DNA of 64,000 nucleotides, taken from assembly GCA_016806645.1 (NCBI GenBank), contig JACSYO010000938.1, forward strand, positions 732,550-796,549, written 5' to 3'. Both the position numbers and the translations under genes were made by a program. Source of the DNA: Ophiodon elongatus. Taxonomy: Eukaryota > Chordata > Actinopteri > Perciformes > Hexagrammidae. Positions within the stretch are counted from its first letter, which is position 1, and each line of letters begins with the position of its first letter. Shown piece after piece: positions 13,285 through 24,569 of the stretch. The notes below the pieces were generated by a model. It searched no databases. It saw nothing but the letters and a program-made list of their open reading frames with translations, and was not told the DNA's origin.

Positions 13285-13405
13285 TTATACTCCTGATGAT
13301 CAGAATCAGCTTTATTGGCCATGTATGCGTACGCATACAAAGAATTTGTTCCGGATTTTCCGTTGCTCATAACGTACATAACTGCTCTATAATATAATTT
13401 GGCCT
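13285..13405 (-). mobile_element. Probable LINE or SINE 3'-end fragment (AATCAGCTTTATTGGCC type)
   Basis: The segment AGAATCAGCTTTATTGGCC, followed by a perfect 18-bp palindrome at 13322-13339 (TGTATGCGTACGCATACA) and AAGAATTTGTTCCGG, matches a 3' terminal sequence I recall as recurring across fish genomes in this orientation. No coding part remains. Orientation is inferred from the TTTATT near its outer end, which reads as a polyadenylation-like AATAAA on the other strand. Confidence 0.45.
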
Positions 13406-15094
13406 CCAGGAGAACAGTTTATACCATGATGATATCCTGTTCTGCCAAAGGGGTAATAAAAAACAAACAGTTTAGAGAGCGAGGAAGGTCACAGCTATGA
13501 GCGTAATAAATGATTGTTATAATGCAGACCTTGCAAGTCATATTCTGAAAACACAGTACACAGTGTTATTACATTTTGTATATGGTCTGCGTCACTCTGG
13601 TTGGTCTTATGAGGTGGGATGTTATGATTGGCTGAGGTTGCTGAGATGGTTCCTGGTCAGTGATTGGTTCCCTCAGGTCTACCCCAGAGGATAACACCCT
13701 TAGTTCTCCTCTTCCTGCCTTTAATAAGACATCGCTGGTTGTATGAGATCTTGCTTGTATTACATAATCAATTGCTTGTTGCAGGTGGATAATGTATGAA
13801 TATGGATAATGATAAATAACCTAATCACTGAGTATTCTTCACATCCACCTGCTAATAAATGTATCAATATTTCGGGACTAGATCTCCATCATATATATCT
13901 AAGAGTACTGACCCTTGCTGTTTGACGAGCACTTGTCCTTATTGAAGAGTGAAGAACTGACCTCTCACATCGGAGGATACTTCAGGGGCAACATTCCAAC
14001 TGCACAAGAACTCAAGATGTAACACGCATACAGCTCCTCCAAACATCTGTCCCTGTGGGCTCCTAAATCCTGCAGACTGATTAGAGTCTCACCTTGTTTC
14101 ATGCAAGCTTAATGGCTCTGTTGTCAATAAACAACCTCAGACTTGAATTAGTATCTGCTCAGAGAAGCACCTGCTATCATGCTCACGGCTCATTCTGTTT
14201 TATTATTATTATTATTTTATTTAGTCTTTCAGCTGCTTCAGGCAGTTTTGCTCTTTCCCTGCACCAAGTGGGAGCTGAGATCAGCGTTTTTGTGGATCAA
14301 ATGAGGTTAAAAACTGTTTGATTTTCTGAAATCCAGTTTCAACATTAGAAACTTAGGAGCAAAAAAACTGCCGTGTCACTGGTAGCGTCTGACTAGCTGA
14401 GCTGAACAAACGCAGCTGTGTGCTCTGATGGATCTGATAGCTCAACCGCCATGCGATCATTACCCAATAGCTTCAGATGACTGGACACTGGTCCTAGTGA
14501 TGTGATGTATGTCTGACACGTACAGCTGAAAACAACGATAAAGCAAACTATTATGTTCATACAAAAACACATCAATTATCTATACATTAACATACAAATA
14601 AAGCACAAATGACTGTCAACATACAATATCTATCTACATCCAAGTGCATTTTTTTTCTGCTCACATACACTCATATGTGTACAAGTGGATTCTATTACTG
14701 ACTTCATCAGTAAGGAGAATACTAAAGCACAAGAGACGTTGCAGTTTGTTCTGAGGTCGATTGTTTTGTTTTTTCAGGGAACATGTGCTATAGTTCCAGA
14801 CAACACAGTGTTAACGCGTCCTAACCCTTAAACATGGCTAAGCTAATGACAGAGCAGCTGCCCTTCCAATGCTCAAGTCCACCATTCAGCTGTTCTCCTT
14901 CTCATTTTCATGAAAAGTTATGAAAAAGAAAACATATTTAACGTTGTGTTCTTCTGCATATGTATAAAGTTGCACATATTAATATATTGTCTATTTCATT
15001 TTACAGTTTGTCTTTTCCTCTTGATCAATGACCATTGTCAAATTTACTAACACAATCAAATATATAAAAAGCAATAAAACAATAAAACCCAGTG
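13406..15094. other. Intergenic DNA, possible 3' UTR of the 15.1 kb exon
   Basis: No repeat or coding frame recognised. If the exon at 15095-15367 is real, its 3' UTR would extend leftward into this stretch; I could not find a convincing minus-strand polyadenylation signal close by. Confidence 0.3.
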
Positions 15095-15367
15095 TTACAT
15101 TCTCGATCTGTGTGTTTGAGCGATGGGCTCCTGCGGCTGCTTCATGATGCTGTAATGCTCTCTGACAACAGTTGCCAGTCGATGGCAAGCAGGGCTAATG
15201 TTAGCTTTAAACTGTGCTGCGGTGATGGAAGCATCCTGACAGGCCTGGGGGCTCTGCCGCAGCTCCGCTGACCCTTCTGCAAAAAGCCGCTTCTTTTTAG
15301 TTGCGAGGATGTTCTGTCCACCGCCTGACGATAGCGCATCCGTTCCCTGCTCCTCGTCTCCACACAT
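15095..15367 (-). CDS. Candidate terminal exon of an unrecognised host gene
   Basis: A 90-codon frame on the minus strand starts exactly at a strong-looking 3' splice site (pyrimidine run ending TTTTTTTCCTTCAG, then ATGTGTGG) and ends at a TAA (15095-15097). An in-frame stop lies a few codons upstream of the acceptor, so the frame would have to begin at the splice site or at its ATG. The exon body is clearly richer in GC than its flanks. Composition is protein-like: an acidic Gly/Ser-rich start (MCGDEEQGTDALSSGGG), a basic KKKRLF patch near residue 25, then a helical-looking middle (ITAAQFKANISPACHRLA, VVREHYSIMKQP). I do not recognise the family. It could be the last exon of a gene extending rightward, a retained exon of a pseudogene, or chance. 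Confidence 0.33.
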   Translation of the reverse strand: MCGDEEQGTDALSSGGGQNILATKKKRLFAEGSAELRQSPQACQDASITAAQFKANISPACHRLATVVREHYSIMKQPQEPIAQTHRSRM

Positions 15368-16184
15368 CTGAAGGAAAAAAAGCCATTTGATTTATGCTCA
15401 GCTCCCAGCACTGCTCTTCCAGCTATTATTTTTAGATGTAATTTTTCTATACTCCAACTGCGGAGTGCTACTGCCCACATATTGATTGGCTGTTCAGCTA
15501 ACCACGGAGGTGCTGCTCCAAGTAGATGAGTTGAGTTATGAAAAGATATGTGGATGGAGAGATAGAAAGCAGTCACTCTCGTTTGATAAGAGTTAGTGAG
15601 ATATTGTCTAAATCCTTCAAGGTCTTGCATAACAACTGGTTTTAATGCTGATTTGTTATTGAATAAAGTACATTTTTACATAATCATGATTTATAAATAA
15701 TTTACAATGTATTATAAGCAGTAGGACATTTAACATTTTGTAGATATTAGTTTCAGATTCAGATTCAAACCTTCATCTACAATGTCCAACTTTGAAATTA
15801 TTAGATACATACAGGTTAAAATGTTTATTTCATCAAAATTAATTTATACTTCATATTTTGAGATTGTACATTAAGTTTTAATGATGGTAGCACCGGCGCA
15901 ACGCAATTAAAATGGGGTCAGATGGAAGCAGTAGAATGAAGGGAATCATTGGCAAAGCCTTTCCATCAGTCTCAGAGAGACACATCCTGTCTCCTTTCAG
16001 GCGAGCAGAAAGAAAACATCCAAAACACACATTTAGGTGTTTATTTTACGACTTCGTCTTTTTGTGTCTGTAGATTTTTTCTAAATTCACCAGAAGTTAC
16101 AATTTGATAGTGTCTCATTTATGTATTTAAACATGACATTTTAGAAAACTTGCATTACAATAAATAGATGTCTTAATGTCAGTA
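15368..16184. other. Possible intron upstream of the candidate exon; no feature seen
   Basis: A 162-codon minus-strand frame (15142-15630) overlaps the candidate exon in another frame and shows no motif, so it is not called. Confidence 0.3.
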
Positions 16185-16705
16185 ATCAACTGGGGAAGTT
16201 TCATGCTGATATCTATTATATTTTCTTTTACCCTATTCACCTGCAGTGTCTACAAAATGTATGTAATTTAACAGAACATCTCTGAAAAGGCTGTTTTCTC
16301 TGAGCCAGAAATCTCCACTTTAGTAGCACTTACATTCACCAATCTTTCCACTTTCATTCCTCTCTATATTATGAAGGTTTTTACAGAGGGGTTTGTTCAT
16401 ATATCATTCAGAGCCTGATTTATACAACATTTTAGTACTAAAAACATGAAGGAAACTGTTGACAGTATTTTCTGATTTATGGAGTGATACAAAAATATAT
16501 ATAAAATGCCCTCTGTAAAATCCTTTGACTCTAATATGTCAACAAAATGAAACAACAATTTAAACCTGGCTTTATGCAATGTTCAGATTTAGGTTCTGCA
16601 AATGTATGAAAATTAGCACATATTTGATACGATGATGACCTAATTTTCATATTAACTGGGAGGTTTCATGCTGACATATATTATATATATATTTTTTACC
16701 CTCTT

Positions 16706-16985
16706 CATGACTGTGGGCGACTGTGGCTCAGTGGTGAGCCGGGTCGTCCTTCAATCAGAGGATCCTCGATCCACTAGCCCATGTCCATGTGTCCTTGGGC
16801 AACACACTTCACCCCAAATGTCTTCCGTAGCTGTGCCTACGGTGTGTGAATGTTGTATGAATGTTAGCTACTCCTGATGCGCAGGTGGCCCCTTAGCCAC
16901 TGGTGTGAATGGGTGAATGATGTCATGTAGTGCTAAAGAGCTTTGAGTGGTTGGAAGACTAGAAAAGAGATATACAAGTTCACCT
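16706..16985 (+). mobile_element. tRNA-derived SINE with L2-like tail, copy 1
   Basis: Starts with a tRNA-like head including a box A-like TGTGGCTCAGTGGTGAGC; the box B region (GATCCTCGATCC) is damaged. The body includes TGTCCTTGGGCAA and TGAATGGGTGAATGATGTC, and the tail CTTTGAGTGGTTGGAAGAC with TATACAAG matches fish L2 3' ends, which would let L2 enzymes mobilise it. It sits inside copy 2 of the local duplication, flanked by TTCA. Confidence 0.85.
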
Positions 16986-17257
16986 GTATTATCTAATAAA
17001 TGTATGTAATTTAACAAAATATCTCTTTAAAGGCTGTTTTCTCTAAATGAGTGTTTTCTCATACTCTGAAACAGAAATCTCCACTTCAATAGCTCTTACA
17101 TCCACCTAATGTTCTACATCATTCCTCTCTATAAGCTAAAGGCCTGGTTTATAAAACTTGCTATGACTAAAATCATGGCAACAAGATATTTATAATGGCT
17201 CTTGACAGTATTTTCTGATTTATGGAGTGATAAAAGAATAAAAGATTTTGAACCTGG

Positions 17258-17297
17258 CAGAAATGTGAACATTGGATAAACAGTGTTCACATTTCTG
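17258..17297. other. Perfect 14-bp inverted repeat (hairpin)
   Basis: CAGAAATGTGAACA at 17258-17271 is answered by its exact reverse complement at 17284-17297 across a 12-base loop. It occurs only in copy 2 of the duplication, so it arose after that event. Confidence 0.85.
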
Positions 17298-17345
17298 TTT
17301 GTAACATTAGTACATATTTCATAATTCCTATTTTTTCTATTCACC

Positions 17346-17892
17346 TGTTCATATCATAGTTCACACTTCTAAAAGCCTCACACAGAAATGGAAAATTAAC
17401 ATCCCTTATGTTAAGACATTAACAACACTTTGGTTAAAGTTTGAGAGAGACGATGGTTTGCTTGAACAGCAAGTCAACACTTCCTGTCTCTTGTCACCAG
17501 GTACTTCTTTGTTGTTTAACCAAGACGACGCCCATTCTTAACCTAACTAAGCCTTGAGTTGCAAAATCTGGTTTTACTTTCCCTGAGGGGATATTGTTGA
17601 GGAAAACATTCTGTTGATACATTTAGTATTTAAAGTTTAAAATGAGTTATATTTAACATGTGTTTTAGGAAACAAGGTTGAATCACAACATGTCGGGTTT
17701 GACCCTGAGTGTCTGATACCGACCACCTTTAGCGTCTGTATGAGACGCACCAGGCTTTCAACTAACTCCAATGTAAACTCACCAGCCTTAATATGAAACG
17801 ATCAGATCAAAGAGAGAAAGTCCATGTTGAGAGGTGTCCTAGTGGATGGATGGTTTAACTAAACCTATTTTACCTATCTGAACTTTTCTTAC
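17346..17892. other. Diverged repeat-like DNA, no gene
   Basis: Contains CTGATACCGACCACC and GTCTGTATGAGACGCACC, blocks I associate with old fish interspersed repeats, but no boundary can be set. Confidence 0.3.
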
Positions 17893-18178
17893 GGTAACTG
17901 GACCTGTACTTGTAGAGCGCTTTTCTAGTCTTCCGACCACTCAAAGTGCTTTAACACTACATGACATCATTCACCCATTGATACACTGATGGGAGGAGCT
18001 AAGGTGCCACCTGCCCATCAGGAGTAGCTAACATTCACACACCGTAGGCACAGTTACAAAAGCAAATTTGGGGTTAAGTGTCTTGCCGAAGGACACATTG
18101 ACTTGGGCCAGCGGAGCGAACCACCGATCCTCTGATTGAAGGACGACCCTGCTCACCACTAAGCCACAATCGCCCACA
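17893..18178 (-). mobile_element. tRNA-derived SINE with L2-like tail, copy 2
   Basis: Reverse-oriented copy of the same family as at 16.7 kb: the tail (CTTTTCTAGTCTTCCGACC) is on the left and the tRNA-like head (CACTAAGCCACAATCGCC) on the right. Together with copy 1 it forms an inverted pair about 0.9 kb apart. Confidence 0.86.
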
Positions 18179-19287
18179 ACTGTGTTAAGCACTTAACTAA
18201 CATTGCATATGTTACAGATCAAGCATAGCCTTCTTATTTTAACCGAAACCACAATCTTTTCTGAACCTAATGAAGTAGTTTGTTGCCTAAACCCGAAAAA
18301 CTAAGCAAACCTATGTTTAAAGTTTATTTATATAAAAAGATACAGAGTGCATTTAACGAGCGAAAACTGTATGTTTCCTGTGACCACGGATGTGTATTTT
18401 GAAAGAACCCTAAGCATGAGACAGGTGGAAGCTGCCACAGCGTACCTGACACGACCAAAACTGACACTACAGGGGAACCTAGAGCGTCACAGTTTGACGC
18501 GTAGGAACGCTGACCAAGCGGCGGTGTTTGATGAGTTGTAAGTGAGAACACGTTGTTTGAAGGGTTACCACGCTACTGTTAACGTGACCATGCCAGAGGA
18601 GCAGCATGTCGGAGGAGCTGGTGTTACTTGATTTCCAGGCGGTGAGGGTCACTTTGTTAATACCAGACGGTACCTTCTGACGGGATCAGACACACCAAGA
18701 CCCGACTGTTAATGGACAAAGTTATTACACAGATGCTGTAATATAACAGTAATGTTCTGGAATTTTACCAGATACCAGAGAGAACAGCCTTCTAAAAATA
18801 CTGACATAGATTCTACACAGGCAGTGGTGATAACAGTGGGAAAGAAAGGACATTTGGCACAGGACGCCCTATTCTCATGGTATTTTTATAATCCTCTCTA
18901 TGACTTTCCCTGGAGCAGCAGAGTGTAAAATCAAAGGTTGGATCAGAAGTTTGAGAGTATTAAGTCCTCAGTAAAAAAAAATAAAAGGGAAAGAAGACAA
19001 AATCACATTAAGAACTTCCCTTTCTTAAACTTGTTTTTAAAGCTTAAAACTTGACATAATATTTTGGGGGGAAATTCTGTATGACAGTCACAAAGGTAAT
19101 ATGATTCCTTGTTTTGTTCTGTTTTTTTATTTCCAGACAGTTTGATGTACTTTCTATTCGTGGACTTAACAGTTTTGTCAGTGTGAGTCTTGGGTTTGTC
19201 TCCCAAGGCAAAGTTGTTAGATTACCTGGAAAGAGGTTTCTTACCTACCCTGTAGCTTTGTGTAAACTAGAGGAGTTACAGAGTGGG
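18179..19287. other. No gene supported; old repeat traces
   Basis: 18225-18300 has blocks (AACCTAATGAAGTAGTTTG) shared with 24800-24830. Open frames at 18324-18551 and 19003-19206 have no recognisable content. Confidence 0.35.
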
Positions 19288-19515
19288 ACAGCTGTGGCTC
19301 AGGAGTTAGAGCAGGTCGTCCATTATTTGGAAGGTCAGTCCTCGGCTCCTGCATTCCGCACGTTGAAGTGTCCTTGAACAAGATACTGAACCACAAATTT
19401 CCCCTGAAGGCTGTGGTGCTGGTGTGTGAGTGTGTGTGTGAATGGGTAAATGTTGACATCAAGCACTTTGAGTGGTCAGAAGACTAGAAAGGCGCCATAT
19501 GAATGCAGGTTCATT
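19288..19515 (+). mobile_element. tRNA-derived SINE with L2-like tail, copy 3 (shortened)
   Basis: Box A-like CTGTGGCTCAGGAGTTAGAG, then GTGTCCTTGAACAAGATACT, a central deletion, and the tail CACTTTGAGTGGTCAGAAGA. More diverged than the other copies, so it may be a sister subfamily. Confidence 0.82.
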
Positions 19516-20725
19516 TACCATTTTCTGTGTGAGGGCCCACTTGGGGTTATCAAGTGGGGACCTCACTTCACTGCGTCAGCACTACAAAGTGGGAACAGAA
19601 AGTGACAGGTCGCACCCAAAGCAGGCCTCTCCTGTCCCTCTGAGGTCTGAACAGAGGGAAGAGGAGAACAAAACCAAACAAGGAAGATACAGTCCAATTT
19701 CATTCCACATATTGCAGCAGTCATTAAGGACCTGAGTATTCTCTGCATCTTCTCTCTTCCTCGCTCCTTCTCTCCTTTGCTCCTTAATGTCTCTCATTTT
19801 TCTTTTCTCAAAGGCGTTTAGTTGCATCTTCCATTTTCTTGAATGCAGTGTTCTTCTTTTCTTACCCTTGTATCCGTCTGTTTTCATGAGGGTCGGGGGC
19901 TGGAAGGGGGTCGGGGCGCACATCATTCAACAAGTGGGTTGACGCTGCAGGAAAACGTTGAGCCCAGTTCAGACCGAAGATTCACGACGAGACGAAAAGC
20001 GTTTCAGAACATGAAAGAAAAAAAGTTGCAGCGGTATGAACTGCAACACCTCAGCTCGACTCGAGCCGGCTGATGGCGTCAAGTCGCCAGCGGCCCGTCA
20101 CCTGTCAACGTCCAACCTCCCAGCTCGTAGCGAGGTCAGCTGGTCAAGTCAGTTACAAACTCGTTTGGTGGAAAATGGTTTTGAGGGAGGAAAGAGAGGA
20201 TCACCTCATCAATTCATTCATGTCTATATCACACAAGCATTAAAGTTTACTCAAATAAGACCAACAAACAACTCCCCTTTGTCACATTGCACAACTCGAC
20301 TGTCTCGTTTTTTTTTTTTTGCCATTTCATCACTAGAAAAGCATCTGTAGCAAGTATCTCACTATCACTATCCTTATTAAATATCCAGTTACAAAAAGCT
20401 GGATTGGTGTAAACTGGCAGGTTTCAGAACGTTTCAGACCGGCACATTGCAAGTAGTTGTCCAACTCGTCTCGTTGCGGATCTTTGGTCTAAAATGAAGC
20501 TCTAGCATGAGTCCAGTCAGTAGGACTGTACATTTGCATGCTCCGGCCTGTGGTATTTCTCATACATCTGCCATTCGCTCCTCTCACATGCTCACTCATA
20601 ATGTCCTTGCTGTCATTGTCCAGAACTGTCAATCATGACATCCGCTGTTCTGATCAGCTGGTCTGTTCAATCCAACAGCAGAGTGACAAACCTACATGGT
20701 TAGCCTATCATCGTCTCTTTTTCAA
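19516..20725. other. Intergenic DNA, no gene supported
   Basis: A purine-rich minus-strand stretch (19740-19850) gives Lys/Arg/Glu-rich translations that reflect composition only. 19960-20180 is somewhat richer in CpG but has no exon signals that I can support. Confidence 0.35.
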
Positions 20726-22256
20726 TGTTCAATTCAATTCAATTCAATTTATTTTTGTATAGCCCAAAATCACAAATTACCAATTTGCCTCAGAGGGCTT
20801 TACAATCTGTACACATATGACATCCTCTGTCCCAGAACCTCTCATCGACTCAGGAAAAACTCCCCCAAAAAAACCCTTTCAACAGGGAGAAAAATGGAAG
20901 AAACCTTCAGGAGAGCAGCAGAGGAGGATCCCTCTCCCAAGATGGACAGAGTAAAATAGATGTCATGTGTACAGAATGAACAGCATAACAGAGTTACAAC
21001 ACGTTCAATTCACATGACAGAAATGATTCATGTAATAATAGCAGTAGGTGACGGGGAGGACCACAGCAGGACGCAGGACCAGGGTCCAGATTTAACCATG
21101 ATCCATAGAAACCTGCGAGGCGAGAAGGCACAAAGACTTCGGGGATGGAGCAGAGTTAGTAATGTGCATTAATGGTGCATGAATTCATACAGAAGGTAAA
21201 ATAGAGAAGAATGTGCGTCAGTAGGGCCACGAACCAGGAGGCAGGACCAGGGCCCAGACGCAACCATGATCCGTGGAAACCTGCGAGGCGAGAAAGCACA
21301 AAGACTCCGGGGGAAGAAGTAGAGTTAGTAATGTGCATTGATAGAACATAAATTCATACAGAAGGAGAGAGAGAAAAGGATAGAGGAGCTCAGTGTATCC
21401 TAAGTTGTCCCCCAGCAGTCTAGGCCTATAGCAGCATATCTAGGGGCTGGAAAGAATGAACCAGGGCAAACTTGATCCAGCCCTAACTATAAACCTGAGC
21501 CAGCCCTAACTATAAGCACTATCAAAGAGGAAAGTCTTAAGTCTACTCTTAAATGTGGTCACTGTGTCTGCCTCCCGTACTGAAAGTGGAAGCTGGTTCC
21601 ATAGAAGAGGAGCTTGATAACTGAAGGCTCTGGCTCCCATCCTACTTTTTAAGACTCTAGGAACCACAAGCAGCCCCGCATTCAGTGAGCGCAGCTCTCT
21701 AGTGGGGAAATATGGTACGATGAGATCCTTAAGATATGATGGTGCCTCAGCAATTAAGGCTTTGTAGGTGAGGAGAAGGATTTTAAATTCGACTCTGGAT
21801 TTTACAGGGAGCCAGTGAAGAGAAGCTAATACAGGAGTAATATGATATCTTTTCTTAGTTTTTGTTAGTACACGAGCTGCAGCATTCTGGATCAACTGGA
21901 GAGATTTAAGAGACTTATTAGAGCAGCCTGATAATAAGGAATTACAGTAGTCCAGTCTAGAAGTAACAAATGCGTGAACTAATAATCGCTTTGAGACAGG
22001 ATGTGTCTAATTTTTGAAATGTTACGTAGGTGAAAAAAGGCAGTCCTTGAGTATTTTTTTCGTGAGCATTAAAGGACAAGTCCTGATCAAAGACAACTCC
22101 GAGATTCTTCACGGTGGTGCTGGATGCCAGGGCAATGCCATCTAGAGAAACCACATCATTAGATAGTTGATTCCGGAGGTGTTCTGGGCCTAGTAAAATA
22201 ACTTCAGTTTTGTCTGAGTTTAACATCAGGAAGTTGCAAGTCATCCAGGTTTTTAT
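20726..22256 (-). mobile_element. L2-type LINE, minus strand, 5'-truncated
   Basis: On the minus strand the element runs from 22256 to a 3' end at 20726, which carries AATTC repeats (AATTCAATTCAATTCAATTT on the plus strand) and the AGCCCAAAATCACAAATTAC tail. The C-terminal ORF2 part (22244-21506) is followed by a long 3' UTR of about 780 bases. Within the UTR a segment of roughly 110-190 bases is present twice (21055-21140 and 21225-21315 share CAGGACCAGGG, CATGATCC and ACCTGCGAGGCGAGAA blocks). The 5' end stops abruptly after the HFLMLNSDKTEV-type block. Confidence 0.88.
21506..22244 (-). pseudogene. L2 ORF2 C-terminal remnant
   Basis: Two pieces in different frames. Upstream piece (22244-21957): FLMLNSDKTEVILLGP, KNLGVVFDQDLSF, then a frame break near HLRN and SRLDYCNS-type sequence. 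Downstream piece (21895-21506): MIQNAAARVLTKTKK, ITPVLASLHWLPVKSRVEFK, LLTYKALIAEAPSYLKDL, and the terminal GARAFSYQAPLLWNQLP with FKSRLKTFLF before the stop. Everything upstream of the YADD region is missing. It belongs to a different L2 subfamily from the copy at 2.3-4.4 kb, judged by residues and by the long UTR. Confidence 0.85.
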
Positions 22257-22655
22257 ATAATATATAATGTAATAATATGATTGTCTCTCTGACTTTATTA
22301 CGTTCGTGTTGCAGTTACACTGAGATTCCCCTCGATTAAATCAAATCTCCTTGTAGAATCTAATCGCCAAAGATTTTCTGTCAAGACTTTATCATCACAC
22401 ATCTGTTTGTAGTTAACAACGATCTTTTCTTCATTTACTTGTCTCTCCTGATTGAACTGGTATTTAGTAATGCGGGCCCTCGTGTTTCTTCACTGTGATA
22501 ACTCAGTGTTGCTTTTGGGCTGAACTGTTTTTAACATCAGACATTCAGTGTCCTTTAGCGTGCTGCAAAAGGTGCAAATTAACTATTGTTACAACTTTAT
22601 GTAGTGTGGATAAGTAACTTTTTTTAGGTATAAGTGAGAACAGCCTGATTGTAAA
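22257..22655. other. No feature seen
   Basis: AT-rich sequence flanking the L2; nothing recognisable. Confidence 0.4.
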
Positions 22656-23035
22656 CATAAAAAAACAAAAAAACACTGGGTACCTATTGACCCAAACACA
22701 ATACTGGGTTAACTTTGCCTGGTGTCCATGTAGAAAGCCACCCAAGATTGACCAACCCAAGGTTGTTATTTTGACCCAGTGTTAGTGTTAGTTATTTTTC
22801 ATTTGACTGTTGGGTCATAAACCCAAACTGAAATATGGTACAGTAGCAATTGTGGGTTTGGACCCAATGCATCTGTTCAAATATGAGCTTGTTGGGTTAG
22901 AATAACCATATTATAGTTTGGCTAAATATCCAACTTTAATATGAAAAATGAACACCACTGGATCAAAACAACCCATGGATACTTGGCAAAGGTGCAGTAC
23001 TGCTGTATTGACACAAACTGGGTCAATACTGTGTC
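22656..23035. repeat. Interspersed repeat rich in GGGTT / AACCC half-sites
   Basis: Over about 380 bases at least ten motifs of the kind TTGACCCA, ACTGGGT, AACCCAAG, TTGGGTCA and GACCCAGTGTT occur on both strands. This is the pattern of the internally repetitive non-autonomous DNA elements seen in fish. No terminal repeats were identified. Confidence 0.5.
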
Positions 23036-23191
23036 TTTTATATTGTGTAAAGGAAATGAAGTGGATGCTTTCTGATTCTAATTATATCCTTTGCATTGTT
23101 GTTCTTTGCCGTACACCACTCCTATCCCACAATAGTATACAACACTGACATTTATCCTGGAGATGAGGTGGAAAGAGAACATTTTGCTGTT

Positions 23192-23222
23192 TAGCTACCA
23201 GACGCTCCCCGTCTGGTAGCTA
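23192..23222. other. Perfect 13-bp hairpin
   Basis: TAGCTACCAGACG (23192-23204) and its exact reverse complement (23210-23222) flank a 5-base loop. Confidence 0.9.
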
Positions 23223-24050
23223 GTAGATGCATGATGTTTGCTTCTCTTCACCATCTCGGGGAGATTTCTGATTCTAATAATACTCATAACATGTTCCAGC
23301 TATAACACCGAGCCCGAGGCCGTGGTGAAAGAATACATTGGAAAATGGTTTTGCTCTATCGCCTTTTCTCCCCTCTTCATTCTCTCACACGGAGAGGACA
23401 ACAACAGCATCACACCAGAGGAGGCAGCAGACGGGAGAGAGGGAGATGTCAGCCACTCAGCATGCAAACATTTGATTTACAGCTTGACGTTTTAGTGCTG
23501 CACCTTGATCAAGCTCTATTGATTGAGTCATGAATGAAGCTGAATCAATGAGCAGAGACCTTCAGCAGGACCTGATGTTAATAAATGTGTTGCGCAGTGG
23601 GCGGCTGAGGTTCAGCTCTCTGCCGGTCGTGTCCCTTTTCTCTTTTCATTCTACTTAACCTTCTCCCACCCTTGCTCCGTGTATATAAGAGTGTGTAGGC
23701 GGCAGGGGAAAGAAAGGCTTTGGGTGCTCACAATGTCACTGTGTGGGTGGTTTTCTTCTTAACCTAGAGTGAAAGGAAGAAAGGGAAAAAATAAACAGTT
23801 GCTCAGTGGAGTAGTTGCTCTGTAAAACAGACATATCATGTATTTGTGCAGATATGCTATTGCCTTTCATAATGTTACATTATTTTGATGGTTAACATCC
23901 AAAACCATAATCACTCAGGGACATTAGAACTAACACAGAGGTTTTTTTTATTACTTTTTTTACAGTTGTCCAGTGAAAAATGTGGTGTGACCATGGCGAT
24001 GTTCTTTAAGTGCCAAAAGGCTACTTTGATGGATGTGCTGCAAAACTCAA
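23223..24050. other. No gene supported
   Basis: Includes a TATATAAG at 23683-23690 that could be a TATA box, but no downstream exon with start, frame or splice signal was found. Frames at 23238-23533 overlap without motifs. Confidence 0.3.
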
Positions 24051-24083
24051 ATTTCTGTCAGAGGTTACTCCTCTGACAGAAAT
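24051..24083. other. Perfect 14-bp hairpin
   Basis: ATTTCTGTCAGAGG (24051-24064) and its exact reverse complement (24070-24083) flank the loop TTACT. Confidence 0.9.
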
Positions 24084-24309
24084 GAACTTCAGATGACAAA
24101 AGAAGTTCTCTCTTTTGGCCAGTTCCCTGAATAGCCCAAATATCCTCATTAAATTCTTCTTATTCCACTGCAATAACGCGCAATAAATCACCTCCGTCCA
24201 AATAAACCACCCAGCTATAGCACCTTTGTTGTGTTGATTACATCTTGCACTACTGTTTCGTTTTGTTATTTAATTTAATTTAATATTATTATTCTATTCT
24301 ATTCGTTGT

Positions 24310-24411
24310 ATATATTGTGCATTTTTCTTCTTTTCTTCTTCTTCTTCTTCTTCTTCTTCTTCTTCTTCTTCTTCTTCTTCTTCTTCTTCTTCTTCTTCTT
24401 CTTCTTCTTCT
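24310..24411. repeat. (TTC)n microsatellite
   Basis: Roughly 30 TTC units with minor imperfections at the left edge; the polyphenylalanine translation is an artefact. Sits directly upstream of a LINE 3' tail. Confidence 0.96.
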
Positions 24412-24515
24412 ATTCTATTTTTGTATATATTCTTGTTTCTTATGTAAAAATGTTTCTTTTCCTATGTAAAAATGCTGCTGTACCAAATAAATTTCCCCTT
24501 GCGGGATTAATAAAG

Positions 24516-24568
<53 letters not shown>
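24412..24568 (+). mobile_element. LINE 3'-end fragment with (ATCT)n tail
   Basis: AATAAATTTCCCCTTGCGGG followed by ATTAATAAAGTATCTATCT and about 13 ATCT units. Sequences ending AATTTCCC, GGGAT, AATAAAGTATCTATCT are standard 3' ends of a fish LINE group, probably the same group as the fragments at 5.3 and 52.5 kb. Only the 3' UTR remains. Confidence 0.7.

Positions 24569-24569
<1 letters not shown>

Larger units (their letters stand above)
16185..17345. repeat. Tandem segmental duplication, two diverged copies
   Basis: Copy 1 (about 16185-16655) and copy 2 (about 16655-17345) share in the same order: AACTGGG(G/A) with GTTTCATGCTGA, a TTTTACCCT(A/C)TTCA block, AATGTATGTAATTTAACA, AAAGGCTGTTTTCTCT, CAGAAATCTCCACTT, CATTCCTCTCTATA and TGACAGTATTTTCTGATTT. 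Copy 2 is interrupted by a SINE (16706-16985). The start of a third copy (TCTATTCACCTG) is visible at 17337-17348. Unit length without the SINE is roughly 400-470 bp. Confidence 0.8.

Noticed and set aside
15142..15630. 162-codon minus-strand frame
   Set aside because: Overlaps the better candidate exon in another frame, spans its splice acceptor and shows no motif or compositional signal.
16722..16795. Functional tRNA gene
   Set aside because: The tRNA-like head has a box A but a damaged box B, no cloverleaf, and is joined to a SINE body and L2-like tail.
23683..23690. TATATAAG as a gene promoter
   Set aside because: An isolated TATA-like word in AT-rich DNA with no downstream exon.
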